Shown here: piece after piece, positions 41,763-50,543 of the stretch
How the letters are laid out: the number at the start of each line of letters is the position of its first letter
Position numbering within the stretch: position 1 is the stretch's first letter
Source: Subdoligranulum sp.
GTDB taxonomy: Bacteria > Bacillota > Clostridia > Oscillospirales > Ruminococcaceae
Length of the DNA: 61,468 nucleotides
Direction of reading: 5' to 3'
NCBI GenBank assembly: GCA_014799685.1
Contig: JAAVHN010000029.1
Location: 1 to 61,468, forward strand
Position numbers and translations under genes: made by a program
Notes under the pieces: model-generated
Told to the model about the DNA's origin: nothing
The model's database searches: none
Seen by the model: the letters and a program-made list of their open reading frames with translations, nothing else

Positions 41763-41798
41763 CACCATGGAATCAATGCAGAATATGCTCAGGGACGC

Positions 41799-42524
41799 TT
41801 ACTGCACAGACGCGGACGCATTAATCGCTGCCAGCGAGGCGGCTGCCGCGTCAATCGGCGGCACCGCGGGCGCGGGCGCCGCAACAGGCTCCACAGCCGG
41901 TACGACATTCTCCACGGCAGGCGCCTCGTATACAGGCTCGGGCTCGGGTTCCGGCTCCGCGGCGGTCACCTTGCCGCTCAGCACCGCGCCGTCCTCAATC
42001 TTCAGGCGCGCAGTTACCAGGTTGCCGTTCAAATTCGCGGAGCTCATCAGGCTCGTGAGGCCCTGCACATACAGGTTGCCCTCTAAAATGCCGCTCAGCT
42101 CAACGTTTTCGGCGTGCTTGATGTCACCCAGCAGGTGGCCTTCCGCATAGATTGCGGCATTGCCCACACAGTTCAGGTTCCCGTCCAGCTCCCCGCATAC
42201 CAGTGTGAAATTGCGGCAGGATACATTGCCTGTTACCGTACCGGAGAGCGTGATGTCGCCTTTGCCAACGATATCGCCTTCGACGCAGCCCAAAATAACG
42301 AGGTCTTCTTCTTCAATCGTGATGTTCCCACGGACTACACAAGTTTTGCTGATCACGGAATTCTCCACTTCCCTTCGTATTGGCGCGCTCACCGGAGCGG
42401 GCGCTTCCTCCTGCTGTACCGAAACAGTGTTCTGCGGCTCGCGCGAAACGCGCTCGTCCTCGTAGGTATAGGCGGATGAATCATCCACAACGTCCTTTAC
42501 CTTTTTAGAAAAACCCCATGCCAC
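41799..42524 (-). CDS. Bactofilin-like polymer-forming protein
   Basis: After a charged N-terminal 60 residues, the core (about 60-170) shows the bactofilin beta-helix pattern of short VxGxI/VxGNV strands: VVRGNITIEEEDLVILGCVEGD, TLSGTVTGNVSC, GELDGNLNC, AEGHLLGDI and ELSGILEGNLYV. A Pro/Glu/Ala-rich tail follows (about 185-241). Bactofilins polymerise without nucleotides and scaffold polar or flagellar structures. The GTG at 42524 follows GAGGAGG with a 7-base spacer. It is the last gene of the sigma28-type operon. Confidence 0.88.
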   Translation of the reverse strand: MAWGFSKKVKDVVDDSSAYTYEDERVSREPQNTVSVQQEEAPAPVSAPIRREVENSVISKTCVVRGNITIEEEDLVILGCVEGDIVGKGDITLSGTVTGNVSCRNFTLVCGELDGNLNCVGNAAIYAEGHLLGDIKHAENVELSGILEGNLYVQGLTSLMSSANLNGNLVTARLKIEDGAVLSGKVTAAEPEPEPEPVYEAPAVENVVPAVEPVAAPAPAVPPIDAAAASLAAINASASVQ

Positions 42525-42558
42525 TGGCGAACCCTCCTCTTTCAAAATATGATTGGAA

Positions 42559-44295
42559 TTAATATTTATCCATCGAGCCCGCGGAATAGCTGTAATCCAT
42601 CTGGGGCTCGGCAGGAACGGAAGCAGATACGCCGCTTTGGCGAACACGGAAGCCGGCCATCACCTGGCGCATCAGCGCAGCCTGAGAGGACAGCTCCTCG
42701 CTGGCCGCAGCGGACTGCTCGCTGGTGGCGGAGTTCGTCTGCACGGCGGCAGAGATCTGATCCACCTGCTCGGTGATCTGCGCAATCGCGCCGGATTCCT
42801 TCTCCACGGCGTCCGCGATCATATCCATGCCGCTCACGGCCTTGCCGGCCAGCTCAAGCGACTTCTCCAGCGCGGAAGATACCCGCTCTACAATCGTGTT
42901 GCCGCGGTTGACGGTGGTGATGGAATTGTCGATCAGATCCTTCGTCGCCTTCGCGGCCTCGTCGGACTTGGTGGCGAGGTTGCGCACCTCGTCGGCCACA
43001 ACGGCAAAGCCCTTGCCGGCAGAACCCGCGCGCGCAGCCTCGACAGCCGCGTTCAGGGCAAGAATGTTCGTCTGGAATGCAATGTTCTCGATCGTGGCAA
43101 TGATCTTGGAGATCTCTTCAGAAGACTTGGAGATATCGTCCATCGCCGCAACCATTTCGCGCATCGCGTCGGAGCAGACATTCAGCTCTTCGCCGGCTGC
43201 GTTCGCATCCTTGCGGGAACGGTCGGCCGCTTCCGCGTTGGAACGGGCGCTCTCGGCAATCTCGGAAACCGTCGTCGTCAGCTCTTCGGTGCTGCTGGCC
43301 TGCTGGGTAGAGCTCTGCGCCAGAGACTGCGCGCCGATGGAGACCTGCTCGGCACCGGCCGCCACCTGCTCGGAGGCCTCCGTCACCTTGCGCAGCGTAT
43401 CCTCCATGCGCAGGATCAGCTGATCCACGCTCGATTCGATCGGGGCGAGGTCGCCGGGGAAGTCGGCGGTCAGCTGCACGTCGTAGTTGCCGTTCGCCAT
43501 CTCGGACATGATGCGCGAGATATCGGATACCGCTTCCTTCAGCACGGTCTGGCTGGTGCGCACCGCGTTGACCATCTCGCCGAATTCATTCGCGGACTGA
43601 TAGGTCGTTCTGAAGTTCAAATCGCCCTTGCTCATCGCGACCATCGCGTTCTCGGCTTCCTTCAGCGGCTCCGTGATGTCAGTCACCAGACGGAACGCCA
43701 GCAGGATGGCGATGACAAACGAAAATACGGAAAGCCCGATGCATACGATCATGATGATTGTGGCCTGGCTGCGCGCGGCCGCCACATCGGTCGATACCAG
43801 ATTGTTGATCGAGGTGGAAAGCTTTTCGGCTTCATCCCGCATCGCTGTCAGGGCCGGGGTGCAGCTCTCCTGCAGCATAACGGTCGCCTCGTCCATCCTG
43901 CCGTTTTTCACGGCCTCGAGGATCTGGGCGGCCTCCGCGCGCCACGCGGTGACCCTTTGCTGGTAGGCAATATCCGCGCCGTCATCCAGCGGGTACAGCT
44001 TTTCGAACGAATTGATCGCGGAATCCACAACGTTCAGTTCGCTGAGGATCTCCTGCTCTACGCTCGCATCATAGCCGGTGATGACCATGTCGCGCAGCAT
44101 GCGCCCCACGTTGTTGACATTGGCGCGCGCCGTCAAAAGCTGAATGGACGCGTTCATATCAACGGAAATCACCTCGTAGTAGCCGTCCTGCGCACGCGAG
44201 GCCGATACCTCTGCCACGACGATCGTGATGAGCGACAGCAGCAGGATGATGCCGATCGTTGCCAGCATACGCGCCTTGACTTTCATGTTTTTCAT
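42559..44295 (-). CDS. Methyl-accepting chemotaxis protein
   Basis: The 578-residue protein has a first membrane segment (about 10-30), an extracytoplasmic helical sensor domain (31-190; four-helix type with [13 protein letters not shown]), a second segment (about 193-216), a HAMP domain with a second HAMP-like repeat ([20 protein letters not shown]; then MANGNYDV) and a long signalling helix pair. The hairpin tip has [20 protein letters not shown] and [11 protein letters not shown]. It ends without the NWETF-type tether. AAAGGAAC precedes the ATG. It sits in the operon after the EAL-HDOD gene. Confidence 0.95.
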   Translation of the reverse strand: MKNMKVKARMLATIGIILLLSLITIVVAEVSASRAQDGYYEVISVDMNASIQLLTARANVNNVGRMLRDMVITGYDASVEQEILSELNVVDSAINSFEKLYPLDDGADIAYQQRVTAWRAEAAQILEAVKNGRMDEATVMLQESCTPALTAMRDEAEKLSTSINNLVSTDVAAARSQATIIMIVCIGLSVFSFVIAILLAFRLVTDITEPLKEAENAMVAMSKGDLNFRTTYQSANEFGEMVNAVRTSQTVLKEAVSDISRIMSEMANGNYDVQLTADFPGDLAPIESSVDQLILRMEDTLRKVTEASEQVAAGAEQVSIGAQSLAQSSTQQASSTEELTTTVSEIAESARSNAEAADRSRKDANAAGEELNVCSDAMREMVAAMDDISKSSEEISKIIATIENIAFQTNILALNAAVEAARAGSAGKGFAVVADEVRNLATKSDEAAKATKDLIDNSITTVNRGNTIVERVSSALEKSLELAGKAVSGMDMIADAVEKESGAIAQITEQVDQISAAVQTNSATSEQSAAASEELSSQAALMRQVMAGFRVRQSGVSASVPAEPQMDYSYSAGSMDKY

Positions 44296-44436
44296 TCTTT
44301 CTCGTTCCTTTCCGATTTGAATTGGGATCCTGATTGGAATGTATATCTATTTCCGTCAGCGCCCTGCCCTCTGCAAGCTGCATCGGGCAAGGCTTTGGCG
44401 GAGAAATCCGCTCCGGCCGCGATGGCACGCAGCAGA

Positions 44437-45672
44437 TCATTGCGCCTGGCCCGGGGTCTGGAGCTGTTCCCAGATCTCGTTCACATACTCAATGCATTCA
44501 AAATAGGTGCGGGAGATCACATCGGGGGGCAGCCCAAGGTTCTGCGCGCTCACGCTCATGCCCGCCCAATCGGCGTTCTCGTAGCACAGCACCACGTTAA
44601 AGAGGTCGCCCGCCGGCCCTTCGCCCGTCGTCAGGGCGGTTTTGATCTCGTCGACGATGGGCAGCTCGGCCAGCGCGCTCTCGATCGGCGCCTCCATCAG
44701 CGTTCCCAGTGTGGAGAACATGCCCATCATATACGCCTCGTTCCTGGAGAGCGGCACCCCATGCGCGTACTGCACCAGGTTCTCGCAGAATTTGCCGCGC
44801 TGGAACGACAGCTTGATCAGCTCATCCTGCACGCCGCCGCCGTCCTGCTTGAAGCTGAGCAGGTAAATCCACTGCTTCAGCTGGCCGATACCCAAAATCA
44901 CAAGCGCCTGCTGCACGGATTTTACGCGGTTGCGGCGGGCAAAATACGCCGAATTCACCAGCTTGAGCAGCGAAAACGCCAGCGTAACGTCGCGCGAGAT
45001 GATGTCGGCGATCTCGGTCGTATCGGGTTCGTCCTTCGTCACAGCAATCATCAGCTGGAAGAAGTTGCTCTGCATGTGGTCCGTGCGGCGCACCTTCTGC
45101 GTTTTCTGCTCGGCCACATACGAGCCCTGATAATAATCGCAGTCCAGCGCCTTCGCGTGCTCCAACGCCTCGGCGCTGTTCACATTGTATGCCGCAACCT
45201 CTTTGCTGAAGCTGTGCGCAACGCGCGTGATGTTTTCCAGCGATCCGGTGTCGTCGGAAAAATCCACCTTGATGATATCCACGACATCCAGAATGCCGAA
45301 GTAGCGCGGGGAAAAGGTAAATCCCTGTACCGCCACGCGATATCCCTCTTTTTTAAAGCGGTAGATGATCTTCTGCGCAACGGGATGAATGATCGTGGCG
45401 TCGTCGATCTGGATGACCATCTTGTCTGCCGGGAACATTTTGGGGATATTCTTCATCAACAGGTTCGACGTAAAGGTAAAAAACGCCGTTTTTCCGTCGA
45501 GGAACGTTTCCCCGTCCATGTTCGTCAGAAACTGCTCGATGGCCGAAGCCACGCTTGCGCCCTCGTCATCCCGCATATACAGCGAATTGACATCCTCTTT
45601 ATAAAGGATCTCATAGGCGACAACGTTGCGCGATTTATCCACAATGGGCTGCCGGACAATGTAGGTATCCAT
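44437..45672 (-). CDS. EAL-HDOD (YuxH-like) signalling protein
   Basis: Residues 1-195 are an EAL-like domain and about 205-395 an HDOD domain. The EAL motif is replaced by YEILYKE near residue 20, and other c-di-GMP-hydrolysis residues are not evident, so the domain is probably a non-catalytic sensor. HDOD landmarks are DIISRDVTLAFSLLKLVNSA and FSTLGTLMEAPI. YuxH/CdgJ-type proteins modulate motility in other bacteria. GGAGGGAAAC precedes the ATG. The gap to the MCP gene is 141 bases. Confidence 0.9.
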   Translation of the reverse strand: MDTYIVRQPIVDKSRNVVAYEILYKEDVNSLYMRDDEGASVASAIEQFLTNMDGETFLDGKTAFFTFTSNLLMKNIPKMFPADKMVIQIDDATIIHPVAQKIIYRFKKEGYRVAVQGFTFSPRYFGILDVVDIIKVDFSDDTGSLENITRVAHSFSKEVAAYNVNSAEALEHAKALDCDYYQGSYVAEQKTQKVRRTDHMQSNFFQLMIAVTKDEPDTTEIADIISRDVTLAFSLLKLVNSAYFARRNRVKSVQQALVILGIGQLKQWIYLLSFKQDGGGVQDELIKLSFQRGKFCENLVQYAHGVPLSRNEAYMMGMFSTLGTLMEAPIESALAELPIVDEIKTALTTGEGPAGDLFNVVLCYENADWAGMSVSAQNLGLPPDVISRTYFECIEYVNEIWEQLQTPGQAQ

Positions 45673-45834
45673 TGTTTCCCTCCTTTTTTCTGGCGCTCTT
45701 GTCAGAAGCCGTACACCCGGGCGAAACGGCCGCGCGAGCAGAATAAATCCCGCCCGAACAGTACTTTATGCCTGCAGATGCCGCTTCTGAACCTGATAAA
45801 ATGAAAAGGTATGCAAAGCCTTCGCCCGCGCTTC

Positions 45835-47889
45835 TCATTTTTCCCAATAAATCTGGACCTCGTCGCCGTCCACAATGGATTCGAGGAACGAGACCTCCTC
45901 CTGATTGCGCTTCAGGACGGCCTTCCCCTCCGGCTTGCCAAGATCGATATCGGTGACGAAATTGAGCAGATCGAAGAATTGGTAGCTCTGCCCCTCCGGC
46001 CGCGGCGGAAGCGTGACATGCCGGCCGTTCAGCCGGATGGCGACTGTCTTCCCCTGCACTGCAGGCGCGGGCGGCGCGTCGGGCGCCGGCGCCCCGGCCG
46101 CCTCCTTTGGCGGCGATGCCGGCGCCGCCTCGGGCGCGGCGGCAAGCGTGACGCGGTCGCCCTCCTGCAAAGCATCGTCCAGCGCGCACGGCGCACCGTT
46201 CAGCAGCAAATCGTCGATGTGAACCGCCAGATCCTCCGCCGCGATCAGCTCGCCGATCGTGCGCACCGAAAGCAGCTCCACGCGGTCGTTCTGCGCAATC
46301 TCGTCGTCCGGCCCGGCCGCAAACCCATTGATGCGCACGGCCGTGCCCGCCCGGTACGGCGTTCCGAACAGCTCGATCCCGATGCCGGGCACCTCCCCGG
46401 CCACGTCGCGCACCGCAGCGTGCGCGTTCTCGCCGTCCTGCGCGGGCACAAAGACAATCTTATCGCCCTCCTGCACCGGCGAGGTAATGCCGGCGGGCGC
46501 GCCGTTCACCTCGATGCGGGCAAGCTGCGGGATGCCCCCGCGCAGCCTGCGCTCCTCGCCGTTGAACGTGAACGACAGGCTCTCGCCCGAATGCCCCATG
46601 ATGCGGCGGTATTCATAGCCGCCGCGCAAAAGCACATCGATCACGCGCAGGGTACTGCTGTTCAAAAGGCGCACGCGCTTTTCGTTCAGCAGCACCGTGG
46701 CCTCCTCCTGCCCGTTGTTGTGGATGGCCGTGATGGCGATGCCCACGGGCGTGGCGTATTCCACGCTGAGATATTTTTCGTCGGCGCGCACCGAGCGCTT
46801 GATATAGTTGATGCCGCCGTTGGCCACCTTGTTTTCCTCAACGCCGAGCTTCTCGGCCACGAGGGGCTTTAAGCCCGGCGTGCGGCTGCCGCCGCCCACA
46901 AGGAATGTCGCGGTGGGCGGGCCGCCGTTGGCCTCCAGTATTTTCTGTGCGATGGAATTGGCCAGCTCGCTCACGGCGGGGTGCAGCTTTTCCAAAAACG
47001 CCGCGCGTTCCACCGAGAGGCTGTTGCCGAGGATATCGGTAAATTCCAGCTGCTGGGCATCCTCGCGCCCGGCCTCGCGCTTGAGCCGCTCGGCCGTGCT
47101 GAAATCCACCAAAAACTCCCGCATCACCTGCTCGGTGATCTCGTCTCCGGCCACGGTGGACATTGTATAGGCCACGACGCTGCCCTTGTTGGAGATGGCG
47201 ATATCCGAGGTGCCCGCGCCGATATCCACCAGCGCGATATTCAAAAGCCGCAGCTCCTGCGGGATGACGGCGTTCATCGCGGCGATCGGTTCGAGCGTGA
47301 CGCTCGCCACCGAGAGGCCCGTGCTCTCCATCGTGGTATATAAGCTCTCGATTACCTCGTCGGGCAGGAAGGTGGCGATGATCTCCACCTTCGCCTTTTT
47401 GCCCCGGTGCCCGAGCAGTGTGGAAAAGCTGTAGCCGTCCAGCGTGTACTGTGTGACGGAATACCCGGCGCAGCAAAAGGCCAGCCCGTCGCCCTGCCGG
47501 TGCATCAGCTCCTCGTAGGCCTTCTGCACCGCGCGCGATTCCAGCGTGAACAGCTGCCGGCGGTTCACGGGCAGATCGCCCATCTCCATCTCGTATTCGG
47601 CGCGCTGGGTGTGCAGGATGCGCCCCGCAGCCGCCACATGTACCTCGCGCAGCGCGGTGCCGAGCGATTTTTCCACGGCCGCGCGCACCGTGCGCACAAC
47701 ACGGGCGGTTTTTTCGATGTCCTCAATCTGGCCGTCTATCATCGCGCGCTCGGTATGCTCGGCGCTCTCGACGCAAAGCACCTCGAAGCCGTCGTCCTTT
47801 TGGGCGCAGACAACGCCGATGACGCTTCTTGTGCCGATGTCCAGCGCGAAGATCAACTGTTGATTCTCCATCTTCTGCGGCTTCCCCAT
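45835..47889 (-). CDS. FtsA/PilM-like actin-fold ATPase with C-terminal beta-grasp repeats
   Basis: The 684-residue protein starts with an actin-fold ATPase: FALDIGTRSVIGVVC (phosphate 1), an SHS2-like insertion (VHVAAAGRILHTQRAEY), ALVDIGAGTSDIAI (phosphate 2) and TFLVGGGSRTPGLKPLV (adenosine). From about 430 to the end there are several repeated modules with patterns like IEVNGAPAGITSPVQEGD and LLLNGAPCALDDALQEGD, resembling ThiS/beta-grasp folds. A Pro/Ala-rich linker lies near 585-610. No C-terminal membrane helix is seen, unlike FtsA. The start at 47889 overlaps the end region of the PilZ gene. Gene context points to motility or polarity rather than division. Confidence 0.85.
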   Translation of the reverse strand: MGKPQKMENQQLIFALDIGTRSVIGVVCAQKDDGFEVLCVESAEHTERAMIDGQIEDIEKTARVVRTVRAAVEKSLGTALREVHVAAAGRILHTQRAEYEMEMGDLPVNRRQLFTLESRAVQKAYEELMHRQGDGLAFCCAGYSVTQYTLDGYSFSTLLGHRGKKAKVEIIATFLPDEVIESLYTTMESTGLSVASVTLEPIAAMNAVIPQELRLLNIALVDIGAGTSDIAISNKGSVVAYTMSTVAGDEITEQVMREFLVDFSTAERLKREAGREDAQQLEFTDILGNSLSVERAAFLEKLHPAVSELANSIAQKILEANGGPPTATFLVGGGSRTPGLKPLVAEKLGVEENKVANGGINYIKRSVRADEKYLSVEYATPVGIAITAIHNNGQEEATVLLNEKRVRLLNSSTLRVIDVLLRGGYEYRRIMGHSGESLSFTFNGEERRLRGGIPQLARIEVNGAPAGITSPVQEGDKIVFVPAQDGENAHAAVRDVAGEVPGIGIELFGTPYRAGTAVRINGFAAGPDDEIAQNDRVELLSVRTIGELIAAEDLAVHIDDLLLNGAPCALDDALQEGDRVTLAAAPEAAPASPPKEAAGAPAPDAPPAPAVQGKTVAIRLNGRHVTLPPRPEGQSYQFFDLLNFVTDIDLGKPEGKAVLKRNQEEVSFLESIVDGDEVQIYWEK

Positions 47890-47893
47890 CCCG

Positions 47894-48535
47894 TCAATAT
47901 CCCAGCCGGCGGCTTTTGCGGATCTGATCCTGCTGCACGCGCAGCAGATACCGGTCGAGCACCTGCTCCAAACGCTGGTTCACATTCCGAAATGCCATTC
48001 CGTACAGCGCCTCCGAGACCGATTTTTCCCGGGCGCTCATGAGCTTGAGGTCAATTTCCTCGATCGTCTCATACATCGTCAGCCGCAGCTTCAGCGCCCG
48101 GCCCCCGAGGTTGGCGTTTTTGTCCGCCTCCACCAGGCAGCCGCCCATGCTGATATCCCGCACATTGACGGGCTCTTCAAACAGCTTCTCGCCATATCCC
48201 CCGTCCGGGCGCATGGCGTACACCAAAAGCGTCCCTGGGCTGTTGATCGTCACGCGGTAGGTTTTTCTCTGCTCCGAACCGGCGCAGAGCACCATGTTGT
48301 CCACACGCAGGCGGTCTTTCGTGGAATAATACACGTTCCCCACAAATACATGCAGGCCGTCCTCCATCCCGTACACAACCACCTTGATCTGTGTGCCCAT
48401 CGCGATCGAGGGCAGGCCGTTTTCATTCTCGATCTCGATGGAATCCTCTTTCATCCTTACCGCAAGGCCGCTGCCCAGCAGCGCATTGTCCATTCCCTGC
48501 AAAACACATTTCAGCCGTTTCGGTTTCTGCCGCAC
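47894..48535 (-). CDS. PilZ domain protein (c-di-GMP receptor, YcgR-like)
   Basis: The N-terminal 100 residues resemble a YcgR-N (PilZN) domain. The C-terminal PilZ domain has the c-di-GMP motifs R-K-T-Y-R (in EQRKTYRVTI) and D-I-S-M-G-G-C. A further C-terminal helix (RLEQVLDRYLLRVQQ) is typical of flagellar brake proteins. The protein probably links c-di-GMP to flagellar output, as YcgR/YpfA do. It is 5 bases from the FtsA-like gene and 46 from the FlhB-like gene. Confidence 0.88.
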   Translation of the reverse strand: MRQKPKRLKCVLQGMDNALLGSGLAVRMKEDSIEIENENGLPSIAMGTQIKVVVYGMEDGLHVFVGNVYYSTKDRLRVDNMVLCAGSEQRKTYRVTINSPGTLLVYAMRPDGGYGEKLFEEPVNVRDISMGGCLVEADKNANLGGRALKLRLTMYETIEEIDLKLMSAREKSVSEALYGMAFRNVNQRLEQVLDRYLLRVQQDQIRKSRRLGY

Positions 48536-48581
48536 AGGGTCCCGCCTCCTCTTGAGTTGCTTTTCTCACACACCATATGCC

Positions 48582-48884
48582 TTACCGGCCTCTGCCGCCG
48601 ATGCCGGTGAGACCGTTTTTGATGGAATCCGACGTTTTGAGCAGCTGCACGTAGATGGCCGCAACGATCTCGTACAACTCCGGCGGGATGGTCTTGCCCA
48701 CCTCCAGCATGCACAGCATTGAGGCCGCGCTGTCGTCCCGGAATACAGGGATCCCCTGGTTTTCCGCAATGTCGATGATCTTATCCGCAATGTGCCCGTA
48801 GCCGGACGCAATGACGATGGGCGCCGCGTCCTCCTCCATGCTGTAGCGCAGGGCGACGGCCTTGTTCTTTTTAGACTCTGACAT
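48582..48884 (-). CDS. FlhB C-terminal-like protein (YlqH type)
   Basis: The 100-residue protein aligns with the cytoplasmic C-terminal part of FlhB: KAVALRYSMEEDAAPIVIASG, HIADKIIDIAENQGIPVFRDD, LEVGKTIPPELYEIVAAIYV. The N-terminus stops just where NPTH, the autocleavage site of FlhB, would be; NPTH is absent. It resembles Bacillus YlqH. The ATG at 48884 lies inside the end of the FliK-like gene; a GTG at 48890 is the alternative. The overlap suggests coupled translation. Confidence 0.87.
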   Translation of the reverse strand: MSESKKNKAVALRYSMEEDAAPIVIASGYGHIADKIIDIAENQGIPVFRDDSAASMLCMLEVGKTIPPELYEIVAAIYVQLLKTSDSIKNGLTGIGGRGR

Positions 48885-50310
48885 CGACACCCGTCCTTTT
48901 ATATGGAAGCGATTTGAACACGTCCATCAGCGAACGCGGCCGCTCCAATTTATCAAACCGGATCTCTCCGAACTGATACTCCGTATTGCGGATGCACCGG
49001 CGCAAATCGAGCTCCATATCGCGGTACGCGCCCACATAGGCGGGCGGGCACAGCAGCGAAAAATCCACGGTGTTCTGCTGCACATACAGCTCCAGCTCGA
49101 AATGGCCGATGCCTCCCACGTCGAACACCAGCAGCATATGCACGGCGTCCTCGTCCCCGCCGCGGCGCTCGCGGTCGTCCTCGTTGCCGTGGGGGTTGAT
49201 CCAAATCTCGGCAAACACCTGCGTATCCTGATACTGCACGGGGATCACATAGTGCAAAAGCGGCGTGAAGTTGCACGGCGAGGAGAGCAGGCTGTGGATA
49301 ATCCGCTCCATCTTTTCGGAGTTGACGATCAGCGGCTCGTCGCTTTTCAGCTGCGCGTTCAGGATCTTGGCCAGCACATCCATCACGGAATCGGGCTTTG
49401 CGTTCGGCTCGCGCGCCGCCTCCTCGCGCAGCTGCTGCGCCGCAAAGGCGCTGTCGAGGTGCTTTTGCAAAAGCTGCAGAAGGTTTTCGCGCTTGGCGTC
49501 GCCGTACAGCTGGCTGAGCAGAAAGCTTGTGGTCTCGCGCAGGTAGTGGGGGTTATCGTTGAAGCGCGAAAGGTTATAAAGCGCCATCGAGACGACCTTT
49601 TCGAGCTTCGGCGAATAGAGCAGATTGTCCTCTAACTGGCCGAAAAGCTCCAGTGCCTCCCGCTTCAGCTCGGGGAAGCGCTCTTCGGAGCCCTCGGCGC
49701 GGTATTCCTCCGCCAGCTGTGCCAGCGCGGCGGACAGCGCCTTGCTGGGCGCGATGGAGCGCGAGAGAAAATCCAGGCTGTTTGATACCGAGCCCAAGAT
49801 CTCGCGCTTGGACACCGTCAGCGTCAGCGATTTTAAAAAGGCGAGCACCGCCGTCTGCAGATCCTTCTGTTCGGGGCGCTCGGCCAGCTCCGCGCGCAGA
49901 AAATCGAACAACTCGCCCTTGAACGAGCAGGTGTCGTATTCCTGGCGCACCAGCTCGGCCCCGATGTCCTCCGGGTTCACCATCAGCTGCTCGAACAGCT
50001 GCTCGATCTCCTCGGTGAAGGGCTTGTTGTTCACCGGCAGCAGCTTGATCATTTCCTGCATTGCGAAAATGTTCTTCAGCGTTGCCGCCGCGACGGTGGG
50101 ATCCTTGAGCATGTTCATCAAAAGCGCGCTCGTTTCCTCGCGTTCCACGAGCCCGTTGTTCTGCTTTAAGATCTCCGTCTGCGGGTTGGTCTTGACGACC
50201 TTTGCAATCTCCTGTAAATTGAATTGGGAGTTCAGCGCCATGTCGCCCTTGGGCTCCATGCTCTGCGTCCGGTTAACCAGAGGGGTAGTGATTTTTAAAA
50301 TATCTGCCAT
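48871..50310 (-). CDS. FliK-like (hook-length control type) protein
   Basis: The 479-residue protein is helical for its first 350 residues and poor in known motifs. Its last 115 residues (from about 365) resemble the FliK C-terminal domain: IPVQYQDTQVFAEIWINP, HMLLVFDVGGIGHFELELYV and DLRRCIRNTEYQFGEIRFD. In Bacillus the ylqG-ylqH pair has the same order (FliK-like, then FlhB-like). AGGAGGGG lies six bases before the ATG at 50310. It is the first gene after a sigma28-type promoter. Confidence 0.8.
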   Translation of the reverse strand: MADILKITTPLVNRTQSMEPKGDMALNSQFNLQEIAKVVKTNPQTEILKQNNGLVEREETSALLMNMLKDPTVAAATLKNIFAMQEMIKLLPVNNKPFTEEIEQLFEQLMVNPEDIGAELVRQEYDTCSFKGELFDFLRAELAERPEQKDLQTAVLAFLKSLTLTVSKREILGSVSNSLDFLSRSIAPSKALSAALAQLAEEYRAEGSEERFPELKREALELFGQLEDNLLYSPKLEKVVSMALYNLSRFNDNPHYLRETTSFLLSQLYGDAKRENLLQLLQKHLDSAFAAQQLREEAAREPNAKPDSVMDVLAKILNAQLKSDEPLIVNSEKMERIIHSLLSSPCNFTPLLHYVIPVQYQDTQVFAEIWINPHGNEDDRERRGGDEDAVHMLLVFDVGGIGHFELELYVQQNTVDFSLLCPPAYVGAYRDMELDLRRCIRNTEYQFGEIRFDKLERPRSLMDVFKSLPYKRTGVDVRV

Positions 50311-50335
50311 CGCAACCCCTCCTATGCGGCACTGT

Positions 50336-50354
50336 CCAAATCTTTGATTTGGGT
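50336..50354. repeat. Palindromic repeat shared with 6727-6745
   Basis: CCAAATCTTTGATTTGGGT is identical to 6728-6746. It lies in the leader of the fliK-like operon, between its promoter and the ribosome site. Confidence 0.75.
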
Positions 50355-50446
50355 AACAGCGCCCACGCAAGGGACGCCCGTGAATCGTGCACGCGCAGCG
50401 TGCGCGATGAGCGGCCTGCGGCCCACTGCTCTCCCTTCTTTTAATA

Positions 50447-50474
50447 ATATTCGATTGAACGCGCAAAAACTTAA
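50447..50474 (-). promoter_or_regulatory. Sigma28/SigD-like promoter of the fliK-like operon
   Basis: The minus strand reads TTAAGTTT, 11 bases, ATCGAATAT. It is close to the E. coli FliA form TAAAGTTT-N11-GCCGATAA and to the Bacillus TAAA-N15-GCCGATAT. Confidence 0.7.
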
Positions 50475-50484
50475 CCGCGCTTTG

Positions 50485-50512
50485 TTGATTTTTTATATTT
50501 CCAGCCGAATAA
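50485..50512 (+). promoter_or_regulatory. Sigma28/SigD-like promoter of cheA
   Basis: TTGATTTT (50485-50492), 11 bases, GCCGAATAA (50504-50512), 31 bases before the cheA start. It is divergent from the promoter of the fliK-like operon. Confidence 0.75.
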
Positions 50513-50543
50513 CAAGATGAAATAAGGTTCAGGGGGGATATTT

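Noticed and set aside
42553-45804. Very long plus-strand open frame (about 1080 codons) opposite the MCP and EAL-HDOD genes
   Set aside because: It is antisense to two clear genes, has no ribosome site, and its translation is rich in His, Arg and Gln with no family pattern; it reflects high GC and biased codon use.
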